DNA from: Alphaproteobacteria bacterium
GTDB taxonomy: Bacteria > Pseudomonadota > Alphaproteobacteria > Micropepsales > Micropepsaceae
Reading direction: 5' to 3'
Length of the DNA: 64,000 nucleotides
Assembly: GCA_017308475.1 (NCBI GenBank)
Contig: JAFKEU010000004.1
Span: forward strand, 1-64,000
The notes beneath the pieces are model-generated. The model was not told where the DNA came from. It made no database searches and saw only the letters and a program-made list of their open reading frames with translations. Shown here piece after piece: positions 19,500 through 28,156 of this stretch; positions within the stretch are counted from its first letter, which is position 1; every line of letters starts with the position of its first letter. Both the position numbers and the translations under genes were made by a program.

Positions 19500-20351
19500 T
19501 CAAAGCGCCTCCGGCTTGGGCGTCCGCGTCGACAGTGACGGATCCAGCCTGACCTCGAACCAGTTCATCGCCCAGTGCAGGTGCGGGCCGGTCGCCCGCC
19601 CCGTGGCGCCGATCCGCCCGATCAACTGCCCGCGCACGACGCGCGCGCCCGCCTTCACCAGCCGTGCGCTCTGGTGCAGATAGCCGGTGCTCACCCCCTG
19701 GCCGTGGTCGATCAGGGTGAAGCCGCCGCTGAGATAGTGATCGGCGCTGATCCGTACCAGCCCATCCGCCGGGGCGCGGATGGGCGTTCCTTTCGGGGCG
19801 GCCATGTCCACGCCCCAGTGCGGCGACATCGCCACGCCGTTGTCGATGCGCCGGCTGCCGAACACACCCGACAGGATGCCGGGTGCCGGCCAGTCGAAAC
19901 CCGACAGGAAATCGCTGCCGGCACTGTCATACAGCCGCGCCAGATAGATCGCCTCCGCCTCACGCTCAATGCGCGCGCGCACCTCAGGCGGCGGCGTTAC
20001 CGTGTTCTGCGGCAACCCGTTGACGCGCTGCTCCTCATACTGGCGCACCGTGGGCACATAGCTGCGGCTGTCGCCGCCGCCGTCCGGATAGCGCACCGTG
20101 ACCAGCGATGCGGCTGTCTGACTGGGCCCAAAGCCGAAGGCAAAGCGCCCGTCCGCCGTCACATTGAGGGGCCGCCCATCCAGCGACACCAGCGAGCCGG
20201 GCGGCGCCGCGCCGATGGCCAGGCTGCCCTGCTCCATCGCGCCGGTGACGGTAAAGCGGACGGGCGGCTCATCTTCCGCGCGCGCATGGCGTAGGAAAAC
20301 AGGATCGGCCGCCAGGGCCAATCCCGCCAGCACGCCACGTCTTGCAATCAT
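19500..20351 (-). CDS. M23 (LytM-type) peptidoglycan endopeptidase
   Basis: 283 residues. The N-terminus MIARRGVLAGLALAADPVF has the look of an export signal (two arginines, then a hydrophobic stretch). The C-terminal LytM domain keeps all zinc ligands: His178 and Asp182 in PHWGVD and the HLH pair His257/His259 in GPHLHW. It should cut peptide cross-bridges in the periplasm. Its start overlaps the DUF2093 stop by ATGA, and the block DUF2093-M23 beside xseA is conserved in alphaproteobacteria. Confidence 0.88.
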   Translation of the reverse strand: MIARRGVLAGLALAADPVFLRHARAEDEPPVRFTVTGAMEQGSLAIGAAPPGSLVSLDGRPLNVTADGRFAFGFGPSQTAASLVTVRYPDGGGDSRSYVPTVRQYEEQRVNGLPQNTVTPPPEVRARIEREAEAIYLARLYDSAGSDFLSGFDWPAPGILSGVFGSRRIDNGVAMSPHWGVDMAAPKGTPIRAPADGLVRISADHYLSGGFTLIDHGQGVSTGYLHQSARLVKAGARVVRGQLIGRIGATGRATGPHLHWAMNWFEVRLDPSLSTRTPKPEAL

Positions 20352-20566
20352 TTCGGAACCAGGCCCTTTTCCTGCATCCGCCGGGTGGCGATGTCGGGGC
20401 TGGCATAGGCTTCCTGCAGGTCCACGCTCCAGTAACGCAGCGCATCCAGCGGAATGTGGGCACCGGTCACGGCGCAAACGACATGGCCGCCGGGCAGGAT
20501 GATTTCATATTCACCATCCAGATAGTGAAGCTTGGCTTCACCCTGGTCGCGTTCCATCACATTCAT
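20348..20566 (-). CDS. DUF2093 protein
   Basis: 72 residues: EAKLHYLDGEYEIILPGGHVVCAVTG, then IPLDALRYWSVDLQEAYAS, the complete DUF2093 domain. It contains a single cysteine in the VVCAVTG turn. The family has no known function and is found next to xseA in alphaproteobacteria. It is coupled to the downstream M23 gene by ATGA and lies 24 bases after xseA on the same strand. Confidence 0.85.
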   Translation of the reverse strand: MNVMERDQGEAKLHYLDGEYEIILPGGHVVCAVTGAHIPLDALRYWSVDLQEAYASPDIATRRMQEKGLVPK

Positions 20567-20590
20567 GGCGAAAGGATACCGCAGCGCGGT

Positions 20591-22030
20591 TCAGAAAAGC
20601 GAGCCCTGATCTGTGCCCTGCTTCTTCTTCGGCCGCGGGGCGCCGCTCCTGCCGGGCGCGCCGCCCGCCCCCTCGCCATCGGCACCGGCTTTTACCGTGC
20701 CGTCGGCAAAAGCCAGGGTCAGCGCTTCGCCCGGCTGCACCGCGGCGGCCCGGCGGCGCACTGCCCCGTCCGCGCCGCGCACCAGGGCAAAACCGCGTTC
20801 CAGGATGCCGCGATAGGAAAGCCCATCCAGCAGGCGCGCCAGCGAATCCAGGTGCCGCCGTGCCGTCGCCAGCCGGCCGCCTTGCGCCCGCGCCGCCCGT
20901 TCGCTCAGGCCGGCCAGCCGCTCGCCGCACACCGCCATGCGGTCCTTCAGCAGCCGTCCGCGCAGCAGTGCCGCCGCATGGGCAAAGCGGCCGCGATGAA
21001 GCTGAAGGTTCCGCGACAGGGAATGCTGCAGCCGGTCCGACGCCAGGTCCAGCCGCTGGCGCGGCGCGGCGAACAGCGTCTCGGCGCGCGGCAGCACACG
21101 GGCAAGCTGGACCAGGTGGCGGCGCCGGTCTTCCATGCCCCGGCTGAAGCAGCGCAGAAGCCGTCCCTCGAAACCCACGATCTGCTCCAAGAGGTCGGCG
21201 CGTACCGGCACTGCCCGCTCCGCCGCCGCCGTGGGCGTGGGCGCGCGCCAGTCGGCGACATGGTCGATCAATGTGGTGTCGGTCTCGTGGCCCACCGCCG
21301 AGATCAGCGGAATGGCGCTGGCAGCTGCGGCGCGCACCACCGCTTCGTCATTGAACGCCATCAGGTCTTCCACCGACCCGCCGCCACGCGCCACGATCAG
21401 AAGATCGGGCCTGGGCAGGCGCGTGCCGTCGAAGGCGTTGAACCCGGCGATGGCGGCGGCGACTTCACCGGCGGCCCGCTCGCCCTGCACCGCCACCGGC
21501 CACAGCAGCACGCGGCGGGGAAAGCGGTCGGACAACCGGTGCATGATGTCGCGGATCACCGCGCCGGTGGGCGAGGTGATCACGCCGATCACCTCGGGCA
21601 GGAACGGCAGCGCCCGCTTGCGTGCCGCGTCGAACAGCCCTTCCGCCGCCAGGCGCTTGCGCCGCTCCTCCAGCATCGCCATCAGCGCGCCCAGGCCGGC
21701 AAGTTCCATCTGCTCGACGATGATCTGATAGCGCGAGGTGCCGGCATAGGTGGATAGCTTGCCGGTGCAGATCACCTCGGCGCCGTTTTCCGGCTTCATT
21801 TTCAGCCGCGCCGCGGTGCCGCGCCACACCACCGCGTTCAGCACCGCCTTGTCGTCCTTCAGGTCGAAATAGACATGGCCGGAGGAATGGAATTTCAACC
21901 CGCTGATCTCGCCGCGCACCCGCACCACGGCGAAGCGGTCTTCCACCACGCGCTTCAGCGCCGCCGAAAGCTCGCTGACGGAAAATTCGGGCAGGTTGCC
22001 GCCCAATGGGGAATCTGCTGTTTCGTGCAT
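20591..22030 (-). CDS. xseA: Exodeoxyribonuclease VII large subunit XseA
   Basis: 479 residues from MHETADSPL. The N-terminal OB fold (EFSVSELSAALKRVVEDRF..VRGEISG, about 14-44) binds single-stranded DNA. The catalytic block includes RGGGSVEDLMAFND and SAVGHETDTTLIDHVAD, followed by a long coiled-coil region and the C-terminal RGFALVRGADG segment. With XseB it degrades single-stranded DNA into oligonucleotides. XseB is not in the window. The same frame stays open far upstream, but that part is antisense to purD. Confidence 0.93.
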   Translation of the reverse strand: MHETADSPLGGNLPEFSVSELSAALKRVVEDRFAVVRVRGEISGLKFHSSGHVYFDLKDDKAVLNAVVWRGTAARLKMKPENGAEVICTGKLSTYAGTSRYQIIVEQMELAGLGALMAMLEERRKRLAAEGLFDAARKRALPFLPEVIGVITSPTGAVIRDIMHRLSDRFPRRVLLWPVAVQGERAAGEVAAAIAGFNAFDGTRLPRPDLLIVARGGGSVEDLMAFNDEAVVRAAAASAIPLISAVGHETDTTLIDHVADWRAPTPTAAAERAVPVRADLLEQIVGFEGRLLRCFSRGMEDRRRHLVQLARVLPRAETLFAAPRQRLDLASDRLQHSLSRNLQLHRGRFAHAAALLRGRLLKDRMAVCGERLAGLSERAARAQGGRLATARRHLDSLARLLDGLSYRGILERGFALVRGADGAVRRRAAAVQPGEALTLAFADGTVKAGADGEGAGGAPGRSGAPRPKKKQGTDQGSLF

Positions 22031-22075
22031 GGCCTTATGATACAGGGTCGGGGCCAAGAAATGCGAGGACGGCGC

Positions 22076-23359
22076 GTGAAGGTTCTGCTGGTGGGGTCGG
22101 GTGGGCGCGAGCATGCGCTGGCCTGGAAACTGGCCCAAAGCCCGCTTTTGACAAAGCTTTATTGCGCTCCCGGCAATGCCGGCATCGCCCAGGTGGCGCA
22201 GTGCGTGGCCATTCCCGCCACCGAGTTCGATGCGCTGGCCCGATTCGCGCGTGACGCGGCGATCGACTTCGCGGTGATCGCCGCCGACGCCCAGCTGGTG
22301 GGCGGGCTGTGGGATGTGCTGGAAGCGGCGGGCGTCCCCGCGCTCGGCCCCTCCAAAGCCGCCGCCATCCTGGAAGGTTCCAAGGGGTTTGTGAAAGACC
22401 TTTGCATCCAGGCGGGCATTCCCACCGCCCGATACCGGCGCTTCACCGATCCGGCGCCCGCCAAATCCTATGCCGACACACTTCTGTCGGATTCCGGGGG
22501 ACACCCCGTCGTCATCAAGGCCGACGGCCTGGCGGCGGGCAAGGGCGTGATCATCGCCGCCTCTGAAGTGGAAAGCCACAAGGCCATCGACTTCATGTTC
22601 GAAGGCGGCTTCGGTCAATCCGGTCATGAAATCGTGGTCGAGGAATTCATGGAGGGCGAGGAAGCCAGCTTCTTCGCCCTCTGCGACGGCACCAACGTGA
22701 TCGCGCTGGCCGGGGCGCAGGACCACAAGCGCGTGGGCGACGGCGATGTCGGCCCCAACACCGGCGGCATGGGCGCCTATTCCCCCGCCCCGGTCCTGCC
22801 GCCCGCGCTGGAACAGGTGGCGATGGACAAATTCATCCGTCCCACCGTGGCCGCCTTTGCCGCGGGGGGGCGTCCCTATATGGGCGTGCTCTATCTGGGC
22901 CTGATGATCACCAGGGACGGCCCCAGGCTGGTCGAATACAACTGCCGCTTCGGCGACCCCGAATGCCAGGTGCTGATGCCCCGGCTGGAATCGGACCTCT
23001 TGGAACTTCTGCTGGCGGCGCGGCGCGGCACGCTGGACAAAGTCGACGTCCGCTGGCGCGAAGATGCGGCGCTGACCGTGGTGATGGCCTCCAAAGGCTA
23101 TCCGGGGCCCTACGAAAAGGGCCAGGTCATCACCGGGCTGGAGGAGGCCGCCGCCCTGCCCGGCATCACCCTGTTCCATGCCGGGACCGCGGAGCGGGAC
23201 GGCCAAATCGTGGCCGTGGGCGGACGAGTGCTGAACGTCACCGCCACCGGCCCCACCATCGCCGAGGCCCGCAAGCGTGCCTATGACGCGGTGGACCTGG
23301 TCCATTGGCCGGACGCCTTCTGCCGCCGGGATATCGGCTGGCGGGCTCTCCATAGATGA
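22076..23359 (+). CDS. purD: Phosphoribosylamine-glycine ligase PurD
   Basis: Second step of purine synthesis: phosphoribosylamine plus glycine plus ATP gives GAR. I choose the GTG at 22076 (product begins MKVLLVGSGGREHALAW) because it matches the family start and has GAGGA (22064-22068) seven bases upstream. The ATG at 22061 would add five residues. The ATP-grasp domain shows VIKADGLAAGKGVIIA and EEFMEGEEASFFALCDG, and the metal-binding ENCRFGDPE-type motif reads EYNCRFGDPECQ. 427 residues. It diverges from xseA with about 45 bases between the starts, the usual alphaproteobacterial layout. Confidence 0.93.
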   Translation: MKVLLVGSGGREHALAWKLAQSPLLTKLYCAPGNAGIAQVAQCVAIPATEFDALARFARDAAIDFAVIAADAQLVGGLWDVLEAAGVPALGPSKAAAILEGSKGFVKDLCIQAGIPTARYRRFTDPAPAKSYADTLLSDSGGHPVVIKADGLAAGKGVIIAASEVESHKAIDFMFEGGFGQSGHEIVVEEFMEGEEASFFALCDGTNVIALAGAQDHKRVGDGDVGPNTGGMGAYSPAPVLPPALEQVAMDKFIRPTVAAFAAGGRPYMGVLYLGLMITRDGPRLVEYNCRFGDPECQVLMPRLESDLLELLLAARRGTLDKVDVRWREDAALTVVMASKGYPGPYEKGQVITGLEEAAALPGITLFHAGTAERDGQIVAVGGRVLNVTATGPTIAEARKRAYDAVDLVHWPDAFCRRDIGWRALHR

Positions 23360-23368
23360 TCCCCCTCT

Positions 23369-23411
23369 GTCGCAACCCGGTCTGCCTGAAGGCAGACCCA
23401 TCGTTGCGACA
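23369..23411. repeat. Nested stem-loop (REP-like)
   Basis: Outer arms TGTCGCAAC (23369-23377) and GTTGCGACA (23403-23411) enclose an inner hairpin GGTCTGCC-TGAA-GGCAGACC (23379-23398) with a GNRA-like four-base loop. It follows the purD stop by nine bases and could help terminate it, although no T tract follows. Confidence 0.7.
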
Positions 23412-23412
23412 C

Positions 23413-23447
23413 CTCCCCCTTCCGGGCGCTGCGCGCCGAAGGGGGAG
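23413..23447. repeat. Second stem-loop, CTCCCCCTTC type
   Basis: CTCCCCCTTC (23413-23422) pairs exactly with GAAGGGGGAG (23438-23447) around a GC-rich loop that itself contains GGCGC/GCGCC. It starts two bases after the preceding hairpin, so the two are a tandem pair in the purD-PAP2 gap. This repeat type is widely dispersed in alphaproteobacteria. Confidence 0.7.
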
Positions 23448-23513
23448 CCAGCCCAGGTTCGTATCAAAACAGGCCCAGTTGACAGACCTGCGCCGCCAAG
23501 GCATCGGATCGCC

Positions 23514-24134
23514 ATGCTGCTATGGTCGGGCTTCATCTTCATCCTTCTGGGAATCGCGGCGCTGGCGATCGACCGCCGGCTGGCGCATTTCATCTACGAC
23601 CATGTGAGCGCAACGGCCCACAAGCGGCTGGATGCCATCACCCATTATGCCAAGGCCGGGCACTGGCTGGTGGCCGCCATACTGGCACTGGTGGTCGCCG
23701 CCCTGTTCCGCCATTTCGACCTGCTGCATGCAGAGGCAGAGATGATGGTCACCTATTCCATCGCCTTCATCGCCAGCCTGATGATGGGCAGCGCCGTGCT
23801 GCATGTGATCAAGCTGGTGCTTGGCCGCCGCCGCCCGCGCGACGACATGGAGATGGGGCTCTATGGCTTCATGCCCTTCGCCTTCAACACCGACTACAAT
23901 TCCTTTCCCAGCGGCCATGCGCTGACCATCTGCTGCGTGGCGGTGATCTTCACCTGCGTCTGGCCGATGCTGTGGCCGGTCTGGTTCGCCGTCGCCGCCG
24001 TCCTGGCGGTGACGCGTGCGCTTCTGACCGCGCATTTCCTCTCCGACGTCCTGATCGGCGCCGGCATCGGCCTGATCGCCGCGCGGGAAGTCCTGCTGCT
24101 GGGCTTTCCCGGTTTCGCCCCCGGCTGGTTCTGA
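23514..24134 (+). CDS. PAP2-family membrane phosphatase
   Basis: 206 residues, six predicted helices. The three phosphatase motifs are present: KLVLGRRRP (100-108), PSGH (132-135, catalytic His135) and TRALLTAHFLSD (167-178) with Arg168, His174 and Asp178. Serine is replaced by threonine in the third motif, a common variant. Likely substrates are undecaprenyl diphosphate, phosphatidylglycerophosphate or lipid A phosphate, and the sequence does not decide between them. The start ATG follows the repeat region. Confidence 0.85.
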   Translation: MLLWSGFIFILLGIAALAIDRRLAHFIYDHVSATAHKRLDAITHYAKAGHWLVAAILALVVAALFRHFDLLHAEAEMMVTYSIAFIASLMMGSAVLHVIKLVLGRRRPRDDMEMGLYGFMPFAFNTDYNSFPSGHALTICCVAVIFTCVWPMLWPVWFAVAAVLAVTRALLTAHFLSDVLIGAGIGLIAAREVLLLGFPGFAPGWF

Positions 24135-24205
24135 CACAGCTTTCGGTCTGGCCACGGACCCGCAAATGCCCGTAAATGCGGGCCGGGGCCCGGGGCACAA
24201 GAGCA

Positions 24206-25501
24206 ATGAAAGCCACAAGCACACGCATCCGCTGGCATGTCATGTTCGCGGTCTTCCTGATCGTGACCATCAGCTACCTGGACCGGACCAATCTCTCGGT
24301 GGCCGCGCCGACGCTTCAGCGGGAACTGCACCTCACCCCGACCCAGCTCGGGCTGATCCTCAGCGCCTTTTCCTGGTCCTATGCGCTGGCGCAGATACCC
24401 GCCGGCTTCGTCGCCGCCTGGCTGAAGCCCCGCCGCACTTATCTGTGGGCCATGTGGCTGTGGTGCCTTCTTCTGGTGGCGACCACGACGGCGACCTCGT
24501 TCGGCGCCTGGATTGCCTTCCGTATTCCCTTCGGCCTGGCCGAGGCCATCACCTGGCCCGCCGCATCGGTCCTGCTGGCCCGCTGGTTTCCGCGGATTGA
24601 ATATTCCCAGGCCATGTCGCTGCAGAACCTGGGACTGGTGATCGGCGCGGCCATCGCCCCGCCCATCGTCGCCTCCATCATCGCCTTCTGGGGATGGAAG
24701 GAGGCTTTCATCATCACCGGCCTTCTTGCCGGCGTGCTGGGCACGCTGTTCTACTTCTATACCAAAGACGACCCTGCCCAGGACCCGCGCGTCTCGGCCG
24801 ATGAGCTGGCCTGGATCCGCCACGACCAGGTGGCGCACCACGATGCACCCCTGCCCTCCGGCTTCATCGCCATGCTGCTGAAGCGTCCTTCGCTCTGGGC
24901 GGTCAGCGCCGCCAATTTCGGGCTGGACTTCATCAACTTCATGTTCCTGACCTGGTACCCGACCTACCTGGTCGAGCAGTATCACATGTCCCTGACCCGC
25001 ATGGGCGTGATGGCGATGGAGCCTTACATCTTCGGCCTCGTCACCGTGCTGGGCGCCGGCCGGCTGGTGCGCTGGATGACCGACAGCGGCATGGATTCCG
25101 TCAAGGCGCGCCGCATCATCATATTCGGCGGGCTCCTGCTGGGCACACTCGCCCTGGTCGTGACGGTGAACGTCACCAACCTCTACGCCTCGGTGACGGC
25201 CATGTCGCTGGGCTATGCCTTCACCATGTCGGTGTTGGGACCGATGTGGTCCACGCCCGCCGAGATCGCCGGGCCAAGGGGCGTGGGCTTCGCCAGCGGC
25301 TTCGTCAATTTCATCGGCAATGTCGGCGGCATCGGCTCGCCCATCCTGATGGGCGTGGCGCTGCAGCAGTTCGCCTCCTTCACCCCGGCGATCCTGATCG
25401 CGGCGGGCGTGACGCTGGTCTGTGGCCTGCTGTTCCTGTTGCTCTATCGGGTCGACGCCGACCGGCAGGTCGTCACGGCCTTTCTGGCCCGCGGCGGCTA
25501 G
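24206..25501 (+). CDS. MFS transporter, anion:cation symporter (ACS) family
   Basis: 431 residues with 12 predicted helices. SYLDRTNLSVAAPTLQREL (about 24-42) is the helix-1/2 signature of the ACS family (glucarate, hexuronate and phthalate transporters), and IPFGLAEAITWPAASVLLARWFP follows at about 108-130. The substrate is probably an organic anion. ATG 24206 was chosen over ATG 24176 because the shorter form matches the family start. It converges with the AraC gene across a repeat hairpin. Confidence 0.85.
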   Translation: MKATSTRIRWHVMFAVFLIVTISYLDRTNLSVAAPTLQRELHLTPTQLGLILSAFSWSYALAQIPAGFVAAWLKPRRTYLWAMWLWCLLLVATTTATSFGAWIAFRIPFGLAEAITWPAASVLLARWFPRIEYSQAMSLQNLGLVIGAAIAPPIVASIIAFWGWKEAFIITGLLAGVLGTLFYFYTKDDPAQDPRVSADELAWIRHDQVAHHDAPLPSGFIAMLLKRPSLWAVSAANFGLDFINFMFLTWYPTYLVEQYHMSLTRMGVMAMEPYIFGLVTVLGAGRLVRWMTDSGMDSVKARRIIIFGGLLLGTLALVVTVNVTNLYASVTAMSLGYAFTMSVLGPMWSTPAEIAGPRGVGFASGFVNFIGNVGGIGSPILMGVALQQFASFTPAILIAAGVTLVCGLLFLLLYRVDADRQVVTAFLARGG

Positions 25502-25544
25502 CAGACAGAGATCCCTGTCCTCGAGGCCCGCCGTCTCCTGTGTC

Positions 25545-25591
25545 ATGGTCCATCCCCCGGTCCCGCTGGCGGAGGATAAATTGCGGACCAT
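25545..25591. repeat. Dispersed hairpin repeat, copy 1
   Basis: ATGGTCC (25545-25551) pairs with GGACCAT (25585-25591). The interior shares CCCCCGG and GGAGGATAAA with a second copy at 28346-28401. It lies between the convergent MFS and AraC genes and touches the AraC stop codon, so it may serve as terminator. The outer stem differs from copy 2 by paired changes, as explained under findings. Confidence 0.7.
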
Positions 25592-26682
25592 CAGGGTTTC
25601 GCGGCTGCCTTGCGCCAAAAACGGAAAGAGGGCTTGCCAAAAAATGCGTCGTTGGAGAGGCTGGTACGTCGCCATGTGGCCGGCGCAGCCCCAAATTCTC
25701 TCTTGAATGCACGCGAGAATGCCGCTTCGGACTCGTAGCCGACCGAAACAGCGATCTGGCTGAGCGAAGCGTTCGTCTCCTTGAGCGATTGCGCGGCAAC
25801 CTGCATCCGCCATCTGGTCAGGTATTGTATCGGCGCCACCCCAATGAGGCGCACGAATTTTTCCGCAAGCACGGAGCGGGAGACCCCCACGGAGCGACCA
25901 AGCGCGTCGACGCTCCAATCCCGGGTGATTTCACTGTGCATCAGCGCCAGAGCCCGCGCCACCGCCGGGTCGCGCAAACCGCCCAGCCATCCTGTTTGGC
26001 CCTCGGGGAGCGCTTCCACATAGCGGCGCACCGCTTCCACGAACAGCAATTCCGACAGCTTGGCGAGAATGGTATCGGAACCCGGACGCCCTAGCGCTAC
26101 CTCGCTGGCGGCATAGTGAAAATTGGAGCGTATCCATTCCGCCGATCCCACTTCGTCGACCCTGAGCCGGATCAACCGCGGCAACGCCGCGAAAACAGGA
26201 TTACCGGCAACCGCCTCGCAGCCGAGATAGCCGCAAATCATCACCGTTGTCGCGCCGCCCAGCCCATGACGGATGGTGCGAAGTCCATCGCCTTCCGGGG
26301 AAAAAATGATGTCTCCCACCATGACGGGCTCCCTGCCGAGATCGCTGCCAAGCAAGTGCACATCGTTCCTGGGAAAAAGCACCAGATCGCCGTTTTGAAG
26401 CAGGGTCGGTGCCCCATCCTCAAGGGAGGCAAAAAGTTCGCCCTCGACTACGTAATGATAAGGGACCAGATGCGTGGTGTGCTTGAGAAATGGCGCACAC
26501 AGGTCCGGCGACATTCGCGCGGCGACACACCAGGGCGCAGAAAATTCCGCCCGCATAAAGACGCCGCCACTCAGCTGCGCGACCCTGAGGACATCCGACA
26601 AGGCATCCATTCCCAGCCCCCGTCCGGAGCTTTGGACAGCTTTTCCGGAGCCCGGATCATAGACCATATCTGAGGGCAACAA
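25591..26682 (-). CDS. AraC-family transcriptional regulator (cupin-type sensor)
   Basis: Up to 363 residues. The N-terminal half is a cupin-like sensor domain of the AraC_binding_6 / cupin-6 type (YHYVVEGELFASLEDG..LLQNGDLVLFPRNDVHLLG, about 74-110). The C-terminal about 100 residues hold the double helix-turn-helix: WSVDALGRSVGVSRSVLAEKF and SLSQIAVSVGYESEAAFSRAFKREFG. In-frame ATGs at 26667 and 26610 are alternative starts; the last would begin MDALSDVLRV, a common start for this group. It diverges from the diiron gene and most likely controls it. The effector is unknown. Confidence 0.88.
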   Translation of the reverse strand: MLPSDMVYDPGSGKAVQSSGRGLGMDALSDVLRVAQLSGGVFMRAEFSAPWCVAARMSPDLCAPFLKHTTHLVPYHYVVEGELFASLEDGAPTLLQNGDLVLFPRNDVHLLGSDLGREPVMVGDIIFSPEGDGLRTIRHGLGGATTVMICGYLGCEAVAGNPVFAALPRLIRLRVDEVGSAEWIRSNFHYAASEVALGRPGSDTILAKLSELLFVEAVRRYVEALPEGQTGWLGGLRDPAVARALALMHSEITRDWSVDALGRSVGVSRSVLAEKFVRLIGVAPIQYLTRWRMQVAAQSLKETNASLSQIAVSVGYESEAAFSRAFKREFGAAPATWRRTSLSNDAFFGKPSFRFWRKAAAKP

Positions 26683-26750
26683 TATTGGTTCGATGCAGAT
26701 TTCACTGGCCAGCCAATCCGCTGCCGTCTTGAAAGAAATGAGGAGCGATC

Positions 26751-27695
26751 ATGAACGCGAGAGTCCAGGTAGTCGAAACAGACAAGTACGCACGCTGCGT
26801 CAAGGCCTCCAAGGCCGTGCGATGGGACATCGAAGCCGATGTCATCCGAGGCCGCCAGTTTGAGATCATGCGAAAATTCCTGCCCGACGGACTGACGCTG
26901 CTGGACCGGAATACGTCGCTTACCGAGGCCGAAAAGCGCCTTGCGAGCCAGGTCCAGGGCCGCACCTATGCAAACATCTTTGGCCTGGTCGAGCGCTTCA
27001 TTACCGCCAAGCTGCTGGAAATGGGGCGCGCGCACTGGCTCGGAGATCAGGACGCTCTCGAGGCCCTGGTGCGCTTCAGCGACGAGGAACTGAAGCATCA
27101 GTCGTTGTTTCGCCGTATTGACTCGATGATGGGCGAAGTGCTGCCGGCGGGCTATCGGTTCGACCCAGATCCCAACCAGGTCGCGAACGCGGTGCTCGGC
27201 AAATCGACATGGGCGGTGCTGGTCCTGACGCTGCACATCGAGCTTTTTGTCCAGAACCACTACCGTCAAAGCATTGCGCCGGACGGCAATTTGTCGGCGC
27301 TTTTCAAGGACGTGTTTCTGTTCCATTGGAAGGACGAATGTCAGCATGTCGTGCTTGACGAGCTGGAACTCAGGCGCCACGACGCATCTCTCACGCACGA
27401 TGAGCGCGACCGTGGCGTAGACGATTTTATTGCCCTGGTCGGGGCGATTGACGGGATGCTGCAGGCGCAAGCCAGGGCTGACGTGAGCTATTTCGCAATC
27501 AATTGCGGCAGGCTGATCGCGGACCAGGAAGCGGATGGGCTGGTCGACCACTTTCTGGCCGCCTATCGCTGGCAATACATCGTTTCCGGCGCCGTCCATC
27601 CGCGCTTCCAGGCGATGTTGAGAGAGCTGATCACATCGGACCAGTTCGCACGGATCGACGCAGCACTCGCGCCACTGAATCGGTCCATGGGATGA
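26751..27695 (+). CDS. Ferritin-like diiron protein, possible oxygenase
   Basis: 314 residues, all-helical by composition. The ligand set of a carboxylate-bridged diiron centre can be laid out: Glu81 (GLVERF), Glu113-x-x-His116 (DEELKH), Glu164 (HIELF) and Glu196-x-x-His199 (DECQH). Two ExxH motifs on separate helices are the ferritin/oxygenase signature. Length exceeds ferritin and is closer to AurF-like or fatty-acid-desaturase-like enzymes. The substrate is unknown. AGGAGCGATC precedes the ATG. The divergent AraC gene 68 bases away is the probable regulator. Confidence 0.7.
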   Translation: MNARVQVVETDKYARCVKASKAVRWDIEADVIRGRQFEIMRKFLPDGLTLLDRNTSLTEAEKRLASQVQGRTYANIFGLVERFITAKLLEMGRAHWLGDQDALEALVRFSDEELKHQSLFRRIDSMMGEVLPAGYRFDPDPNQVANAVLGKSTWAVLVLTLHIELFVQNHYRQSIAPDGNLSALFKDVFLFHWKDECQHVVLDELELRRHDASLTHDERDRGVDDFIALVGAIDGMLQAQARADVSYFAINCGRLIADQEADGLVDHFLAAYRWQYIVSGAVHPRFQAMLRELITSDQFARIDAALAPLNRSMG

Positions 27696-27702
27696 GATGC
27701 GC

Positions 27703-27731
27703 GCCGCCTGGGTTCACGCGACCCAGGCGGC
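27703..27731. terminator. Strong stem-loop after the diiron gene
   Basis: GCCGCCTGGGT (27703-27713) and ACCCAGGCGGC (27721-27731) form an 11-bp perfect stem with a seven-base loop, eight bases after the diiron stop codon. There is no T tract directly after it, so it may be an mRNA 3'-end stabiliser or a factor-assisted terminator. The rest of the gap to 27856 holds an AT-rich AAAATATTTTT patch and no gene. Confidence 0.6.
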
Positions 27732-27856
27732 CAGGTGCTGTCCACGCGGCGCGGGAAAATATTTTTGCCCGCCGCGCCAACCACATGGCGGTGGGACAGG
27801 CCCGTTGCGATGCATGCGCCAATCCACCTGCCCGTCATGTGCGCCATACTGGCGGC

Positions 27857-28156
27857 ATGAAAAAGCCGACCGCGAACATCGCAGACCAGACCGAGGCCCA
27901 ACTCCAGGCCCTGATCGCCGAGTGCCAGGAGATGATCCACACCCTGGTGGTGCCTGCCGTCGCCGCCGCCGGCAGCGATGCCTGGCGCGTGCAATATCTG
28001 CGCAGCGCGATGGAGATCGTCCAGACCGGCGCCAAGGTGGGCGACTCGATCGCCCGCCTGCGCAGCGGCGGCACGGTGGAGCACCGCCAGCGCATCACGG
28101 TGGAGCGCGTCAACACCGCCTCCGGCCGGCAGGGGGAGGGGGATGCGCAAAAATGA
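27857..28156 (+). CDS. Hypothetical protein, 99 residues
   Basis: Soluble, alpha-helical, no signal peptide. Residues 11-45 (QTEAQLQALIAECQEM and following) look like a coiled-coil segment, and the C-terminus is basic (RQRITVERVN). I do not recognise the family. The ATG is preceded by CTGGCGGC with no clear ribosome site. Its last 14 bases overlap the start of the next small frame, which carries a phage-like GGQPGNRNA motif, so the pair may be a mobile-element cargo remnant. Confidence 0.45.
   Translation: MKKPTANIADQTEAQLQALIAECQEMIHTLVVPAVAAAGSDAWRVQYLRSAMEIVQTGAKVGDSIARLRSGGTVEHRQRITVERVNTASGRQGEGDAQK

Noticed and set aside
22031..23593. The upstream extension of the xseA frame to 1000 codons
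   Set aside because: It is antisense to purD. XseA family members start at the MHETADS position, near 480 residues.
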